Shown here one piece after another: positions 6,922 to 15,782 of a stretch of DNA of 32,012 bases. A program made the position numbers and the translations under genes. The DNA is from an uncultured Planctomycetaceae bacterium (lineage in GTDB: Bacteria > Planctomycetota > Planctomycetia > Pirellulales > Pirellulaceae). Position 1 is the first letter of the stretch. Each line of letters begins with the position of its first letter. A model generated the notes under the pieces. The model did no database searches and was not told the origin of the DNA. It saw only the letters and a program-made list of their open reading frames with translations. The DNA is taken from contig CALMEE010000006.1 of the NCBI GenBank assembly GCA_937862885.1, forward strand, positions 1 through 32,012, in the 5' to 3' direction.

Positions 6922-9900
6922 TCACTTAATCTTTCTCCCGAAGCGAAAAAACAGCGCGGGCGTTACCAACTGATCCAAAAGCGTTGACGTTAACATACCG
7001 CCAAACACGACGAGCGCAAGCGGATACAAGATTTCTTTACCCGTTTGTCCAGCGCCCAATAGCAATGGTAACAATCCGAACAAGCTGGTCATCGCAGTCA
7101 TCATCACGGGAGCGAGACGCTCCAAACTGCCGCGAATAATCATCGCTTCGCCAAATTCTTCTCCTTCATGTTCCATCAAGTGCATGTAGTGCGAGATCAT
7201 CATAATTCCGTTTCTACTCACAATTCCAATCAAAGTGATAAATCCAACCCAGTGAGCCACCGACAACGTCGTAGCACCGATCCAAATACTCGGCCACTGC
7301 CAAAAAGAAGCCGCTGCCAGATCTTCCCAGGATGGCTGATTGACGATCAGTAGCGTGACGATTGAACCCATCGCCGCCAATGGGATATTGACCATCACTT
7401 GTAACGCAGCTCGCCATGAGCGTAGACATTTTAACAACAGTAAGAAAACGCCGACTACAGATAAACTGCCGAGGATCAGTAAACGAAAATTCGCGTCTCG
7501 TTGGGCTTCGAATTGCCCCCCAAATTCAATTCGATAGTCGCCGGGCAACGTGCGCAGTCGTTCTGCAATGGAGAGTGTTCGCGAGCGAATGTCTTCCACT
7601 ACGCCGATTAAATCGCGGCCTTGTACATTGCAGAAAACGACAATTCTGCGCTGAATATGTTCTCGGTTCAGGGTAGTCGGCCCAGTGGTATCCAGTACTT
7701 CGACGACTTCCCCAAGGGAGACTCGTCGGCCTGAAGGAGTTTCCACAATCGTTTGGGAGATAACATCTGGATCATTCCGGGAGGCCTCATCGTACCAAAC
7801 GATCAAATCGAAGTAGCGGTCTTCGTCAAGAATCTGCGATAATACACGGCCTTTGTAGGCAGTTTCTAACAGATCTGCAACATCGCCTGGGGACAAGCCA
7901 TAGCGTGCGGCGTCATCACGGCGAATCTGCAACCGCACTTGGCTGACCTCAACCTGAGGCTCGATCTGAAGATCAACAACACCCGGCACTTCGCTCATTA
8001 CTGTGTAAACATCCTGGCTTGCATCACGAAGTTCTCGTAAATCCGAACCGAACACTTTGACTGCAATCTGAGCGCGAACGCCAGACATGATGTGATCCAG
8101 ACGATGCGAAATGGGCTGACCGATATTGGCCTTGATCCCAGGAATCATCGTTACTTTGTCTCGGATGTCGGCTAACACCTCTTCATGGGGCCGACCTTGT
8201 GTTTCATACCCCCATAGATGAGCGATCGGAATTAGGCGAATGACGGCCGCAGCCAACCCCGGCTTGGGGCGATGGTGCTCAATGACTCGCACATCAATCT
8301 CAGAAGAATTAACTCCTTCGGCATGTTCATCCAACTCGGCTCGACCCGTTCGCCGCGAAACCGCAACGACCTCCGGAATAGTGAGCAACATTTCCTCAGC
8401 GCGGCCTGCCAGTCTCTGACTTTCATCGAGGCTTGTTCCAGGTTCGGCTTGAAAACTGATCGTGAATGTCCCTTCATTGAACGGCGGCAAAAACTCGCCA
8501 CCCATCCAGTACAGCGTCGTCATCGAAAGCGTCACGCAGACCATCGTTGCAATCAATACAAGATTGGCTTTTCGCAGGGTCGTTTGAAGGACTCGGCTGA
8601 CAAGACGTTTTAAGCTACGCAACAAAAGCGGATCGGCCCGCTCGTTCAGAAACTTCGCTTTTGGCAACAGGTAGGAGGCTAACACCGGCGTGATCGTCAA
8701 TGAGACCGCCAATGATGATAGTAGAGACACCATGTAGGCAAGCCCAAGTGGCGCGAACATCCGACCTTCGAGTCCACTTAACGCAAACAGCGGTAAAACG
8801 ACAAGAACTACGACAAGCGTCGCGTATACAATCGAGTTTCGGACTTCGCGCGAGGCATCATAGACAACGTCCAACGCAGGTCGCCGCTGATCCGACGGTA
8901 AGTGATGATTTTCTTTCAGGCGGCGGAAAATGTTCTCGATATCAACAATGGAGTCATCGACCAAATCTCCAATGGCAACTGCGATCCCGCCCAGTGTCAT
9001 GGTATTGATCGAAATGCCGAACCAATGAAAAACCATGAAGGTCAGAAAAATTGACAGCGGCATCGCGGTTAGAGAGCTAAAGCTGGTTCGAAAGTTCCAC
9101 ATAAAGAGGAACAGTACTATGACGACCCAGATTGCTCCATCACGAACGGCTTCCGTAACGTTGTCGACTGCCGCCCGAATGAAATCAGCCTGATTAAAGA
9201 TCCGGCGCTCGATAACAACGCCATCGGGCAGGTCGGCTTGCAGTACGTCGAGAACCGACTTGATCTTCGCTTCCAGTTTGAGAGTGTCTTCACCTGGCTG
9301 CTTTTGAATGGCAAGAATAATGGCCGAGCCGCCCTCGATCTCACCTTCGGCTTTGACTCGCACACTTCCATCGCCGCGTTTGACCGGCCCAGCAAAACGA
9401 ACATCGGCGACTTCTTTAATGAGAATAGCTCGTTGCCCCCGCCAGGCTACGGGTGAGTTCTCAATTTCTTCCAGGGTTAGGCTCTGTCCACTGATGCGGA
9501 TCAAAGATTCTCGCGGTGAGCGCACCATGATTCCGCCGCCGGCCAGAACGTTGGCTTTCTGCGTTGCTTCCGTCAACTGCTGCAGGGTGATGTTCTGAGC
9601 CGCCAAACGTGCAGGGGAAGTAACGACTTGATATTGTTTTAGAGTTCCACCCATGACGGTCACTTGCGAAACACCTTCGACCGCCAACAAACGGTTTCGA
9701 ACGGTGAACTCACCCAACGTCCGAATTTCCATTCGTTGATACTCGGCTTCCATTTCATTGGCTGGAACTTGGTCACTCCGCAGACCAATCAACATGATTT
9801 CGCCCATAATCGACGAAATCGGAGCCATCACTGGGTTTACATTGGCGGGGAGCCGTTCGCGGACAATTTGAATTTTTTCCGCGACGATTTGCCGGTCACG

Positions 9901-10212
9901 ATAGATATCCGTGCCCCAGTCGAATTCAACCCAAACGATTGACAAGCCAATTCCGGATGCTGAGCGAACTCGTTTTACACCAGTCGCTCCATTAAGCTGA
10001 TATTCAATCGGTCGAGTGACGAGGACTTCGACTTCTTCTGGAGCCAAACCGGGCGACTCCGTCATGATGGTAACTGTCGGTCGGTTGAGATCGGGAAAGA
10101 CATCGACCGGCATTTGACTTAGGTTAAAACCACCGTACAACAGCACAAACAAGCCAATAATCAAAACCAAGCCACGGTTGCGAAGAGAGAATCTAATGAT
10201 TGCGTCGAGCAT
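6922..10212 (-). CDS. Heavy-metal efflux RND pump, CzcA/CusA family
   Basis: The 1096-residue inner-membrane transporter matches HME-RND family length. It opens with an amphipathic MLDAIIRFSLRNRGL and a first transmembrane helix, then DVFPDLNRPTV and ESPGLAPEEVE, which are family landmarks. The fourth transmembrane region carries GDLVDDSIVDIEN at residues 415-427, with the conserved acidic residues of the proton relay (D419 and E426 by alignment to CusA/CzcA). The second half repeats the fold and ends with NGIMMISHYMHL and LLPLLLGAGQTGKEILYPLA. The porter segment reads RAELDEHAEGVNSSE. Metal specificity cannot be assigned. The gene follows its adaptor by 84 bp on the same strand. It should form a tripartite complex with that adaptor and the outer-membrane factor at 15783-17255. 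Confidence 0.93.
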   Translation of the reverse strand: MLDAIIRFSLRNRGLVLIIGLFVLLYGGFNLSQMPVDVFPDLNRPTVTIMTESPGLAPEEVEVLVTRPIEYQLNGATGVKRVRSASGIGLSIVWVEFDWGTDIYRDRQIVAEKIQIVRERLPANVNPVMAPISSIMGEIMLIGLRSDQVPANEMEAEYQRMEIRTLGEFTVRNRLLAVEGVSQVTVMGGTLKQYQVVTSPARLAAQNITLQQLTEATQKANVLAGGGIMVRSPRESLIRISGQSLTLEEIENSPVAWRGQRAILIKEVADVRFAGPVKRGDGSVRVKAEGEIEGGSAIILAIQKQPGEDTLKLEAKIKSVLDVLQADLPDGVVIERRIFNQADFIRAAVDNVTEAVRDGAIWVVIVLFLFMWNFRTSFSSLTAMPLSIFLTFMVFHWFGISINTMTLGGIAVAIGDLVDDSIVDIENIFRRLKENHHLPSDQRRPALDVVYDASREVRNSIVYATLVVVLVVLPLFALSGLEGRMFAPLGLAYMVSLLSSLAVSLTITPVLASYLLPKAKFLNERADPLLLRSLKRLVSRVLQTTLRKANLVLIATMVCVTLSMTTLYWMGGEFLPPFNEGTFTISFQAEPGTSLDESQRLAGRAEEMLLTIPEVVAVSRRTGRAELDEHAEGVNSSEIDVRVIEHHRPKPGLAAAVIRLIPIAHLWGYETQGRPHEEVLADIRDKVTMIPGIKANIGQPISHRLDHIMSGVRAQIAVKVFGSDLRELRDASQDVYTVMSEVPGVVDLQIEPQVEVSQVRLQIRRDDAARYGLSPGDVADLLETAYKGRVLSQILDEDRYFDLIVWYDEASRNDPDVISQTIVETPSGRRVSLGEVVEVLDTTGPTTLNREHIQRRIVVFCNVQGRDLIGVVEDIRSRTLSIAERLRTLPGDYRIEFGGQFEAQRDANFRLLILGSLSVVGVFLLLLKCLRSWRAALQVMVNIPLAAMGSIVTLLIVNQPSWEDLAAASFWQWPSIWIGATTLSVAHWVGFITLIGIVSRNGIMMISHYMHLMEHEGEEFGEAMIIRGSLERLAPVMMTAMTSLFGLLPLLLGAGQTGKEILYPLALVVFGGMLTSTLLDQLVTPALFFRFGRKIK

Positions 10213-10296
10213 GATGTTGTTCGTTCTGCTTTTACTCTACGACTTCTCATTGTCGTTTCGATGTTTGAATGATGACACGGCCAATTCTCCCCTGAT

Positions 10297-12504
10297 TCAC
10301 TTGAGAGCTGCGTAACCCGACTGAAGCTCCCTGGCACCACGAATGGCGATGGCCTCACCAGGTCGCAGTCCTGACGAAATAAGCGTGCCTAAATCATCAG
10401 ATGGGCCCGTAACGACATAGCGTCGCTCAAACGTGCGATTTTCACCCTCAACAAAAACATAAGGTCGCAATCCTTCGTGAACGATCGCTTGCCGGGGAAT
10501 CCTTAATCCTTCGTTTTTCGCACCCGTTTCAATACTGATCCGAGCCATCATTTTGTGCTGCAACTGAAACGATGGCATCGTCTTCAAGTCAATCCAGATT
10601 GACAGTGTCCGATCGTCTTTTGAGATGGCTTGCCCACTACGAGTGACAGTGCCAACGACTATTTCATCGGTTGCGGCATCAAAACGAACTCGAACATTTT
10701 GCCCTATTCCGATACGAGGAAAATCCAACTCGGACACGAAGCCCTGAACCCAGGCATGACTGAGATCATGAATCTCAAACAGTGGCTCCTCGGGGCTCAC
10801 CACATGCCCCAAAAACTTGTCGAAACCCACGACGACGCCATCAATAGGAGCCCGTACCGACATCGTCAGCATAAGCTCTCGATTTGACAGCAAATCTGAA
10901 ATTTGTTGTTGTGTGACGCCCACGGTGAGCAATTGCTGAATCAGCTTATCACGTCTGCTGGTCAATTGGTTGAGTTGGCTCTCCATCTCCCAAAGCTGCC
11001 GGGCCGCAATGGCTTCTGTTGCCGAGCGAAAATTCTGAACAATGTCAGTTGTCAGGATCACATCGAGGTTCGTCTTCAACAAATCGAGTTGCAGATTCTT
11101 GAATGACTCGCTGGCAATCTCTGCCAAAACTTGTCCTTTGCGAACCGTCTCGCCTCGATCGACGAGGATTTGCTCAATTGCTCCGCCAAGTTGTGCCGAG
11201 GCAATACTCCGGTGAGTCGGAGGCACATCAACGACCCCCGCAATGGTTATCGTCTCCGCGACGGCTCCATGAGAGACGATTTCGGATTGCAGGCCAATAT
11301 CGCGTGCCGACTCGGCATTGACTTTCAAGACTCCCTTGGCAAAGTACCCTCCGAGTTCATGGACGCCGCGCGTTACCACTCGGTCGCCTGGAAAAAGGTT
11401 TCCGCCTAGTACTTCGATTTGGTCACCACTTCTTCGCCCCAGCACCAACGCTTGCTTTTGATAGATCGAAGCCACAGCGGTTTGCTCTTGTTCCACGAGG
11501 GCAAACCTTTCGGCACCATCGCGCATGACCGATGAGAAAGGAATCACCAGCTGCCCGGAGTTGCCGCCGATATTGATTTGAACTTTTCCCGTCACACCCG
11601 GAAGAAGTGAAACGCCATTGGATGTGCCATTCTCAAGCGTCGCCCACACGGTTCCCTGGTAGCTTTCTGAATCAAGACTCGCACCGACAACGTCGATGGT
11701 TCCCACAACCGGAACTGCCTTGCTTGAGGTCCGTTGGAACGAAACTTGTTGCCCAACAGCTACCTTAGTCAGATCTTTCTCGAGCACCTGAATCTTCAGC
11801 CATACGCGACTCAAATCAAGTATTTCAAACAGATGCTCTTTCGGGTCAACGTTTTTGCCCATCGACAAATCAGCATGGGTGACGACTCCGCCGATGGGAG
11901 TTCGTAACTCGAGCAACTGACGATGCTCGGTCTCGGGAGACCTCAAGATTGTGTTTAAGGTCACAATTGGGAGTCTTAACGCTTGCCATTTTGCACGTCC
12001 CAATTCAATGGCCACCCGATCTTGTTCTAACTTTGATTGCGATTCACGCAATCTCGCGCCCGGGACTGCACCGCTTTGGCTGGCCTGACCAAGATTGGCA
12101 ACCAGTTTCTCGGATAGCAGGAGGTCTACTTGGGCTGCACGAAGTTCGAGCACCAATTGCTCGAGTTCCAAACTTTCCATCACCGCCACCACTTGCCCGG
12201 CTTGTACCGTTTCGCCCGGACTGACTTTTAAGTCGACAATTCGGCCTGCCAACGGTGAGGCAATGACAGCGTGTTGATTCCACGGAACGACGATTGAGCC
12301 GTACGTCCAGATCGTATGCTCGAACGGCTTTGATGTAACTTCGGCCGTCTGAACATCCAACAAATCTCGCGAAGTCTTCGTGAGAACCATTTTGCCTGTC
12401 TCTGCATCGACCTCCATTCCCCGAGTCGGTAGCGGGCGGTGTCCTTCGTGAGCGTAAACTAGAGTGGCAAAAGCCAGACTGACTAAAATGAAAATGCGAC
12501 GCAT
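10297..12504 (-). CDS. Double-length RND adaptor (two membrane-fusion modules in tandem)
   Basis: At 735 residues this is about twice the usual CusB/CzcB length. A signal peptide (MRRIFILVSLAFATLVYA) precedes an HEGH motif. Module 1 has a lipoyl half at about 81-112, an alpha-hairpin at about 113-200, the second lipoyl half at about 203-235, and a beta-barrel to about 320. Module 2 repeats this: lipoyl halves at 433-464 and 551-583, hairpin between them, then barrel to 735. The copies align as SPGETVQAGQVVAVMES with DRGETVRKGQVLAEIAS, and as LFEILDLSRVW with LFEIHDLSHAW. Both end in similar G-x-EL-x-x-GY segments (residues 380-387 and 723-731). The start is 3 nt beyond the lipoprotein gene stop. 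It probably bridges the RND pump at 6922-10212 to the outer-membrane factor. Whether one chain replaces two adaptor protomers is inference. Confidence 0.9.
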   Translation of the reverse strand: MRRIFILVSLAFATLVYAHEGHRPLPTRGMEVDAETGKMVLTKTSRDLLDVQTAEVTSKPFEHTIWTYGSIVVPWNQHAVIASPLAGRIVDLKVSPGETVQAGQVVAVMESLELEQLVLELRAAQVDLLLSEKLVANLGQASQSGAVPGARLRESQSKLEQDRVAIELGRAKWQALRLPIVTLNTILRSPETEHRQLLELRTPIGGVVTHADLSMGKNVDPKEHLFEILDLSRVWLKIQVLEKDLTKVAVGQQVSFQRTSSKAVPVVGTIDVVGASLDSESYQGTVWATLENGTSNGVSLLPGVTGKVQINIGGNSGQLVIPFSSVMRDGAERFALVEQEQTAVASIYQKQALVLGRRSGDQIEVLGGNLFPGDRVVTRGVHELGGYFAKGVLKVNAESARDIGLQSEIVSHGAVAETITIAGVVDVPPTHRSIASAQLGGAIEQILVDRGETVRKGQVLAEIASESFKNLQLDLLKTNLDVILTTDIVQNFRSATEAIAARQLWEMESQLNQLTSRRDKLIQQLLTVGVTQQQISDLLSNRELMLTMSVRAPIDGVVVGFDKFLGHVVSPEEPLFEIHDLSHAWVQGFVSELDFPRIGIGQNVRVRFDAATDEIVVGTVTRSGQAISKDDRTLSIWIDLKTMPSFQLQHKMMARISIETGAKNEGLRIPRQAIVHEGLRPYVFVEGENRTFERRYVVTGPSDDLGTLISSGLRPGEAIAIRGARELQSGYAALK

Positions 12505-12507
12505 CCA

Positions 12508-13689
12508 TCATTCCTTGCCTGAATTCGCTTGCTTAAGTTTGGCGACAGTGGCCAGGGTTTCCTCTGGTTGTCGCAGCGCCTTGGAGCGGCACCCTTCGCA
12601 ACACAAAAAAACTGGTTCGCCGTTGACTTCAACTTTAATGGGAGTACCCATCGAGCCAAGCGCACTGCTAGTCGCTACAGCACAATACTTCTGAGATTCG
12701 GCCACGGCCCGATCTTCAGGACTTAATTGGGCTAATGCGTTCGCAATCTCCGGATCAATATCTCCTGTCGATTTGGCTTCGGTTTCCTTGACCGCTGAGT
12801 CTTCTTGTTTGGCAGGTTTCCTTTCGCCTTGGATGTATTCCTCAGGCTCCAGAACGCTTTCAGGCTCTTCTTTAGCCATTCGCACAAACTCATCGACACA
12901 TGGAGGGCAACAGAACAGGTACTTCTTGCCATTGACTTGCCATTCAATTTTCGGGTTGGCCTTGGTAAAGGTGACAGGACAAATCAATTCTCCCGGCTTG
13001 GGGTTCATATCGTGCTTCGACATGAAACCTTTGAATTTTGCACTCGCCGTAAGGTTTCCGTTAGCCTTAATATCAGCTTCGGTGTATTTGCCAGCGGCGG
13101 TAAAGTAGAGTTTCTGTTCTTCTTCACCGGTTACACCGGCTGGCATTCCCGTATCATGCACTTGGATGGCTGTAGTGAAACCAACTCGAAATCGCTCTGT
13201 TCCAATTCGCAAATTGGGTATCGTTACATCGATCGCCAGTCCAATGGCCGTCTCCGGAAGTTTACCGACAAACTGAGAAGTTTTGCCCGGAGTGTCACCA
13301 TCCTGAGGTGTCGCGTTCATTTCGATCGGGACGGCGTCCGTCTCTCCAGACGCTTTGACGAAAGCCTTTACAGGCTGGATGTCAACTTCATGAATCCGAG
13401 TTTCATCCGCACCAAGCATGAAAAGCCGTAACTGGCCGTCTTTCTCAACGACCGCCTCGGCATGATAACTGTCGGCGCCGATTGGAATAATGATTCCGCC
13501 ATGAGCACCCGGCACATGGGGGTGTTCCTCGTCCAGGTTTTCGGACTTTCTCGGACTCACGGTTGCTGGAACTGTCGCACTTGACTGATTTGCCGTCTGC
13601 GCCGACGGTTGACTGCAACCCACAGCAACGATGGCAGTAACCGTTGCGATCAGCCCTGAACCAATTAGGTAACGCTTAAAAATCTTCAT
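12508..13689 (-). CDS. Metal-binding lipoprotein: HGG/TPQDGD module plus two Cys-rich TRASH/YHS-like modules
   Basis: The 393-residue protein starts with a signal peptide and lipobox ending AVGC (C25). After a low-complexity linker, residues about 56-143 form a module with GAHGGI, YHAE, MLGADE, TPQDGD and FVGK. These landmarks recur in the small lipoprotein at 23133-23654. Two Cys modules follow: C237, C260-C261 and C264 (ICPVTF to FCCPPC), and C336, C363-C364 and C367 (YCAVAT to LCCEGC). Both have the C-x(22-26)-CC-x2-C spacing seen in TRASH/YHS-type metal-binding domains. GGAG precedes the ATG at 13689. The gene lies directly upstream of the tandem adaptor. I infer a periplasmic, membrane-anchored metal collector feeding the adaptor/pump. 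Confidence 0.8.
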   Translation of the reverse strand: MKIFKRYLIGSGLIATVTAIVAVGCSQPSAQTANQSSATVPATVSPRKSENLDEEHPHVPGAHGGIIIPIGADSYHAEAVVEKDGQLRLFMLGADETRIHEVDIQPVKAFVKASGETDAVPIEMNATPQDGDTPGKTSQFVGKLPETAIGLAIDVTIPNLRIGTERFRVGFTTAIQVHDTGMPAGVTGEEEQKLYFTAAGKYTEADIKANGNLTASAKFKGFMSKHDMNPKPGELICPVTFTKANPKIEWQVNGKKYLFCCPPCVDEFVRMAKEEPESVLEPEEYIQGERKPAKQEDSAVKETEAKSTGDIDPEIANALAQLSPEDRAVAESQKYCAVATSSALGSMGTPIKVEVNGEPVFLCCEGCRSKALRQPEETLATVAKLKQANSGKE

Positions 13690-13894
13690 TTTTTATTTCT
13701 CCATCCTGTGTTGACTCGGGAAAATGTCTTAATCTCGGCGCGCACTGCAGAACTCAAGCCCGAGAAACACTGCTGTCCAGTTGGATGTCTGCCGGATTGA
13801 TTTCCTTCACGGTGGCAGGCGAATTAATTTGAAACCCATGAAATCCAAGCAAAAAACAGGGGGAAAAATCTTCCAATTAGTTGTCGCTTCTCGA

Positions 13895-14641
13895 TTAGTG
13901 CCCTCCGGCCAGTAAAGCCAATACGGCCATACAAACCATCAGCCCATCTTCTACCAGCGTCACAGTGGACATAGGAAGATTAAAAATAGTGCCAAGGCAC
14001 GCACAACGAATTTTCCGTTTGTTTAGCAAGCTCTGAATGACTCCAATGCTGCTGACAGACATAACTACAAGCGTCAGTAGGTTTGTCCCGAACGGCTGAA
14101 AAGCAGAGATGTACGCAATTCCTAGAATCAGCTCGATGAACGGATAGACATATCCGTATAACGGAAATTTTCGAGCGACCACGTCATAGCTTCGGTAATT
14201 GCCAGCGAATCCCTTCAGATCAAGCAACTTAAAGAATGAAAATGCCAAGAAGAACGAGCCCATAAAGTTCCCCATGGCCCGGCCCCAGGCGAAGCTGCCA
14301 ATACGCAATTCGATCAGTGCCACTATTACGAACAGGAACGCGACAAGTAGTAGAAGCGGAAAGTAGGTGATCGCCGCTGGCGAATCAGCGGAATGTGACT
14401 CGACCACCGGAACTGTTTTCTCAGCAATTTCGCCAAGTACTTGGTAGCCTGCCCGCGAAACTAACTCAATAACTTTCTCCGGTGCTACCTTGCCTTCGAT
14501 CGTAAGTACCTTGTCGGGCGAGGCCAAGTCTACTTCCCATCTGTCCACATCCGGAGCCTGATCCAAATACGGCTTTAACGTCGCGATACAGGCTCCGCAA
14601 CGGAGATTCGTCTTGTATTGTCGTGAAGAGTTCATTGTCAT
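13895..14641 (-). CDS. HMA metal-binding domain fused to a MauE/DoxX-like membrane protein
   Basis: The 248-residue protein begins with a heavy-metal-associated (HMA) domain, with LRCGAC giving C15 and C18 as the CxxC metal site. It continues through EKVIELVSRAGYQV to about residue 70. After a linker there are about five transmembrane helices (roughly 91-111, 122-141, 163-183, 186-205, 228-246) with a loop CACLGTIFNLP (C213, C215) typical of MauE/methylamine-utilisation-like membrane proteins. AGGAGG lies 3 nt from the ATG at 14641 and 9 nt from a second ATG at 14635, which may be the true start. The gene lies downstream of the CorE-like sigma gene on the same strand. A role in delivering or sensing metal at the inner membrane, perhaps with redox chemistry, is inferred. 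Confidence 0.8.
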   Translation of the reverse strand: MTMNSSRQYKTNLRCGACIATLKPYLDQAPDVDRWEVDLASPDKVLTIEGKVAPEKVIELVSRAGYQVLGEIAEKTVPVVESHSADSPAAITYFPLLLLVAFLFVIVALIELRIGSFAWGRAMGNFMGSFFLAFSFFKLLDLKGFAGNYRSYDVVARKFPLYGYVYPFIELILGIAYISAFQPFGTNLLTLVVMSVSSIGVIQSLLNKRKIRCACLGTIFNLPMSTVTLVEDGLMVCMAVLALLAGGH

Positions 14642-14811
14642 GCTCCTCCTAAAGCGTTCGGTTTCTCATTATGACCTTTTTTCAATTGGGCGACGCACGG
14701 CATTCCAACGCGACATGGAGAATCAGGTCATTTTCAAGAAGCAGACGGACGAACTGGTGGAGTGTTACACCAGAACTGAGAAGATTGGCAGAAATCGAGG
14801 AATAGAGCAAA

Positions 14812-15390
14812 CTATTTGGGAGCGGCTTCCTCTCGACGCGAACAAGTGCAGTCGAGGCAACCGGCATCGGCACATTTACCGCAGAATTGCTTCAACTCAT
14901 TCCGAAGTGCCGTCCGAGCGCGATGGAGTCGCACACGGGCGTTGCCTTGTGACACATCAAGTCCATTTGCAACAGAGACCATCGCTTCCCCGTCGAGATC
15001 AACCCGGCGGATCATATCAGAATACTCAGTCCGCAATAGCGGAACGAGTTTATTGAAGCAATCGCAAATCGTTCGCTCGTTTTCGATAGCCGAAATGGCC
15101 TCGTGCGCTTGCAGTGAAAACTTGCTCAATGCCCGTTGGCTTGCGGCAACCTGGCGATAGTGATCAGTGATAGCATTACGCAATAGTCGATAAAACCAGG
15201 AGATGATCTTTTCTTCGTCTCGGATTTCGCCAGCCTTCTCTAATCCCTTGACGAGGGCGTCTTGGAGGATGTCCTCAGCATCCTCATGATTTCTCAATCG
15301 CGTTTTGAGAAAACCAAGAAAGTGACGATGGTTCGCAAGGACTACGAGTTGAACCGAATCTGTCGTAGGATTCTGCGGGCTTTCGAACAT
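14812..15390 (-). CDS. CorE-like ECF sigma factor with Cys-rich C-terminal tail
   Basis: The 192-residue ECF sigma factor has region 2 at about residues 20-85 (EDAEDILQDALVKGLE, ISWFYRLLRNAITDHYR) and region 4 at about 115-165 (DLDGEAMVSVANGLDVSQGNARVRLHRAR). A CxC (C109, C111) sits in the linker. The tail holds C170, C173, C178, C181 and C183 (CGKC-ADAG-CLDCTC). A linker CxC plus a C-terminal Cys-rich domain is the signature of the CorE group (ECF44) in Myxococcus, where metal binding to these cysteines switches the factor without an anti-sigma protein. No anti-sigma gene is adjacent here, which fits. GAGG lies 6 nt before the ATG at 15390. It is the likely metal-responsive activator of this locus. 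The metal is not predictable from sequence alone. Confidence 0.87.
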   Translation of the reverse strand: MFESPQNPTTDSVQLVVLANHRHFLGFLKTRLRNHEDAEDILQDALVKGLEKAGEIRDEEKIISWFYRLLRNAITDHYRQVAASQRALSKFSLQAHEAISAIENERTICDCFNKLVPLLRTEYSDMIRRVDLDGEAMVSVANGLDVSQGNARVRLHRARTALRNELKQFCGKCADAGCLDCTCSRREEAAPK

Positions 15391-15782
15391 GTCACGCCTC
15401 TATCAAATCGAACGTTCTTTATCTTTTTAACTCATCAACTGATCTTAGCAGCTCACGTCCTATGGATGCTTTTTGCAAATCGTTTGAAATTACTGCAATT
15501 GGCTTCCGATTCGCTAATGAGCTTGCCTTCAATGTTCGGAAGGATAACAGCTTAGATGTTTGTCAGTTTAATTTCCTTCAAAGTAGCAAACGAAAATTCG
15601 TAAATTCCCCGGAATTTAAGAGAAAGCGAAATCGCATTTGCATTGATTTCCGGGGGAAGTGGCCACGCTACCATTGTCGCCATTCGCTGGCAGGAGTAAC
15701 CGCACATTACGCACTGCGATTTTGCTTCGACCAGTCTCAAGCAAGACTGACTCCGGGAACTGAAAAACCTTGTCGTTAAGAA
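15391..15782. other. Gene-poor interval between the CorE-like sigma gene and the outer-membrane factor gene
   Basis: No supported gene lies here. The stretch is AT-richer than its surroundings and should contain the sigma gene promoter on the minus strand. An 8-bp palindrome GAACGTTC lies at 15410-15417, close to the sigma start. A small hairpin near 15732-15749 could end transcription of the outer-membrane factor gene. The open frames on both strands lack ribosome sites and recognisable domains. Confidence 0.6.
15732..15749 (-). terminator. Weak hairpin downstream of the outer-membrane factor gene
   Basis: CAGTCT (15732-15737) pairs with AGACTG (15744-15749) across a 6-nt loop, 34 nt beyond the gene end at 15783. 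No T-run follows on the minus strand. It may be an attenuator, a Rho-dependent end, or chance. Confidence 0.25.

Noticed and set aside
12805..13431. 208-codon plus-strand frame opposite the Cys-rich lipoprotein gene
   Set aside because: Antisense to a convincing lipoprotein with metal-binding motifs. No ribosome site or domain.
15552..15740. 62-codon minus-strand frame with a CxxC-like motif
   Set aside because: No ribosome site, no neighbour coupling, and composition like the surrounding non-coding DNA.
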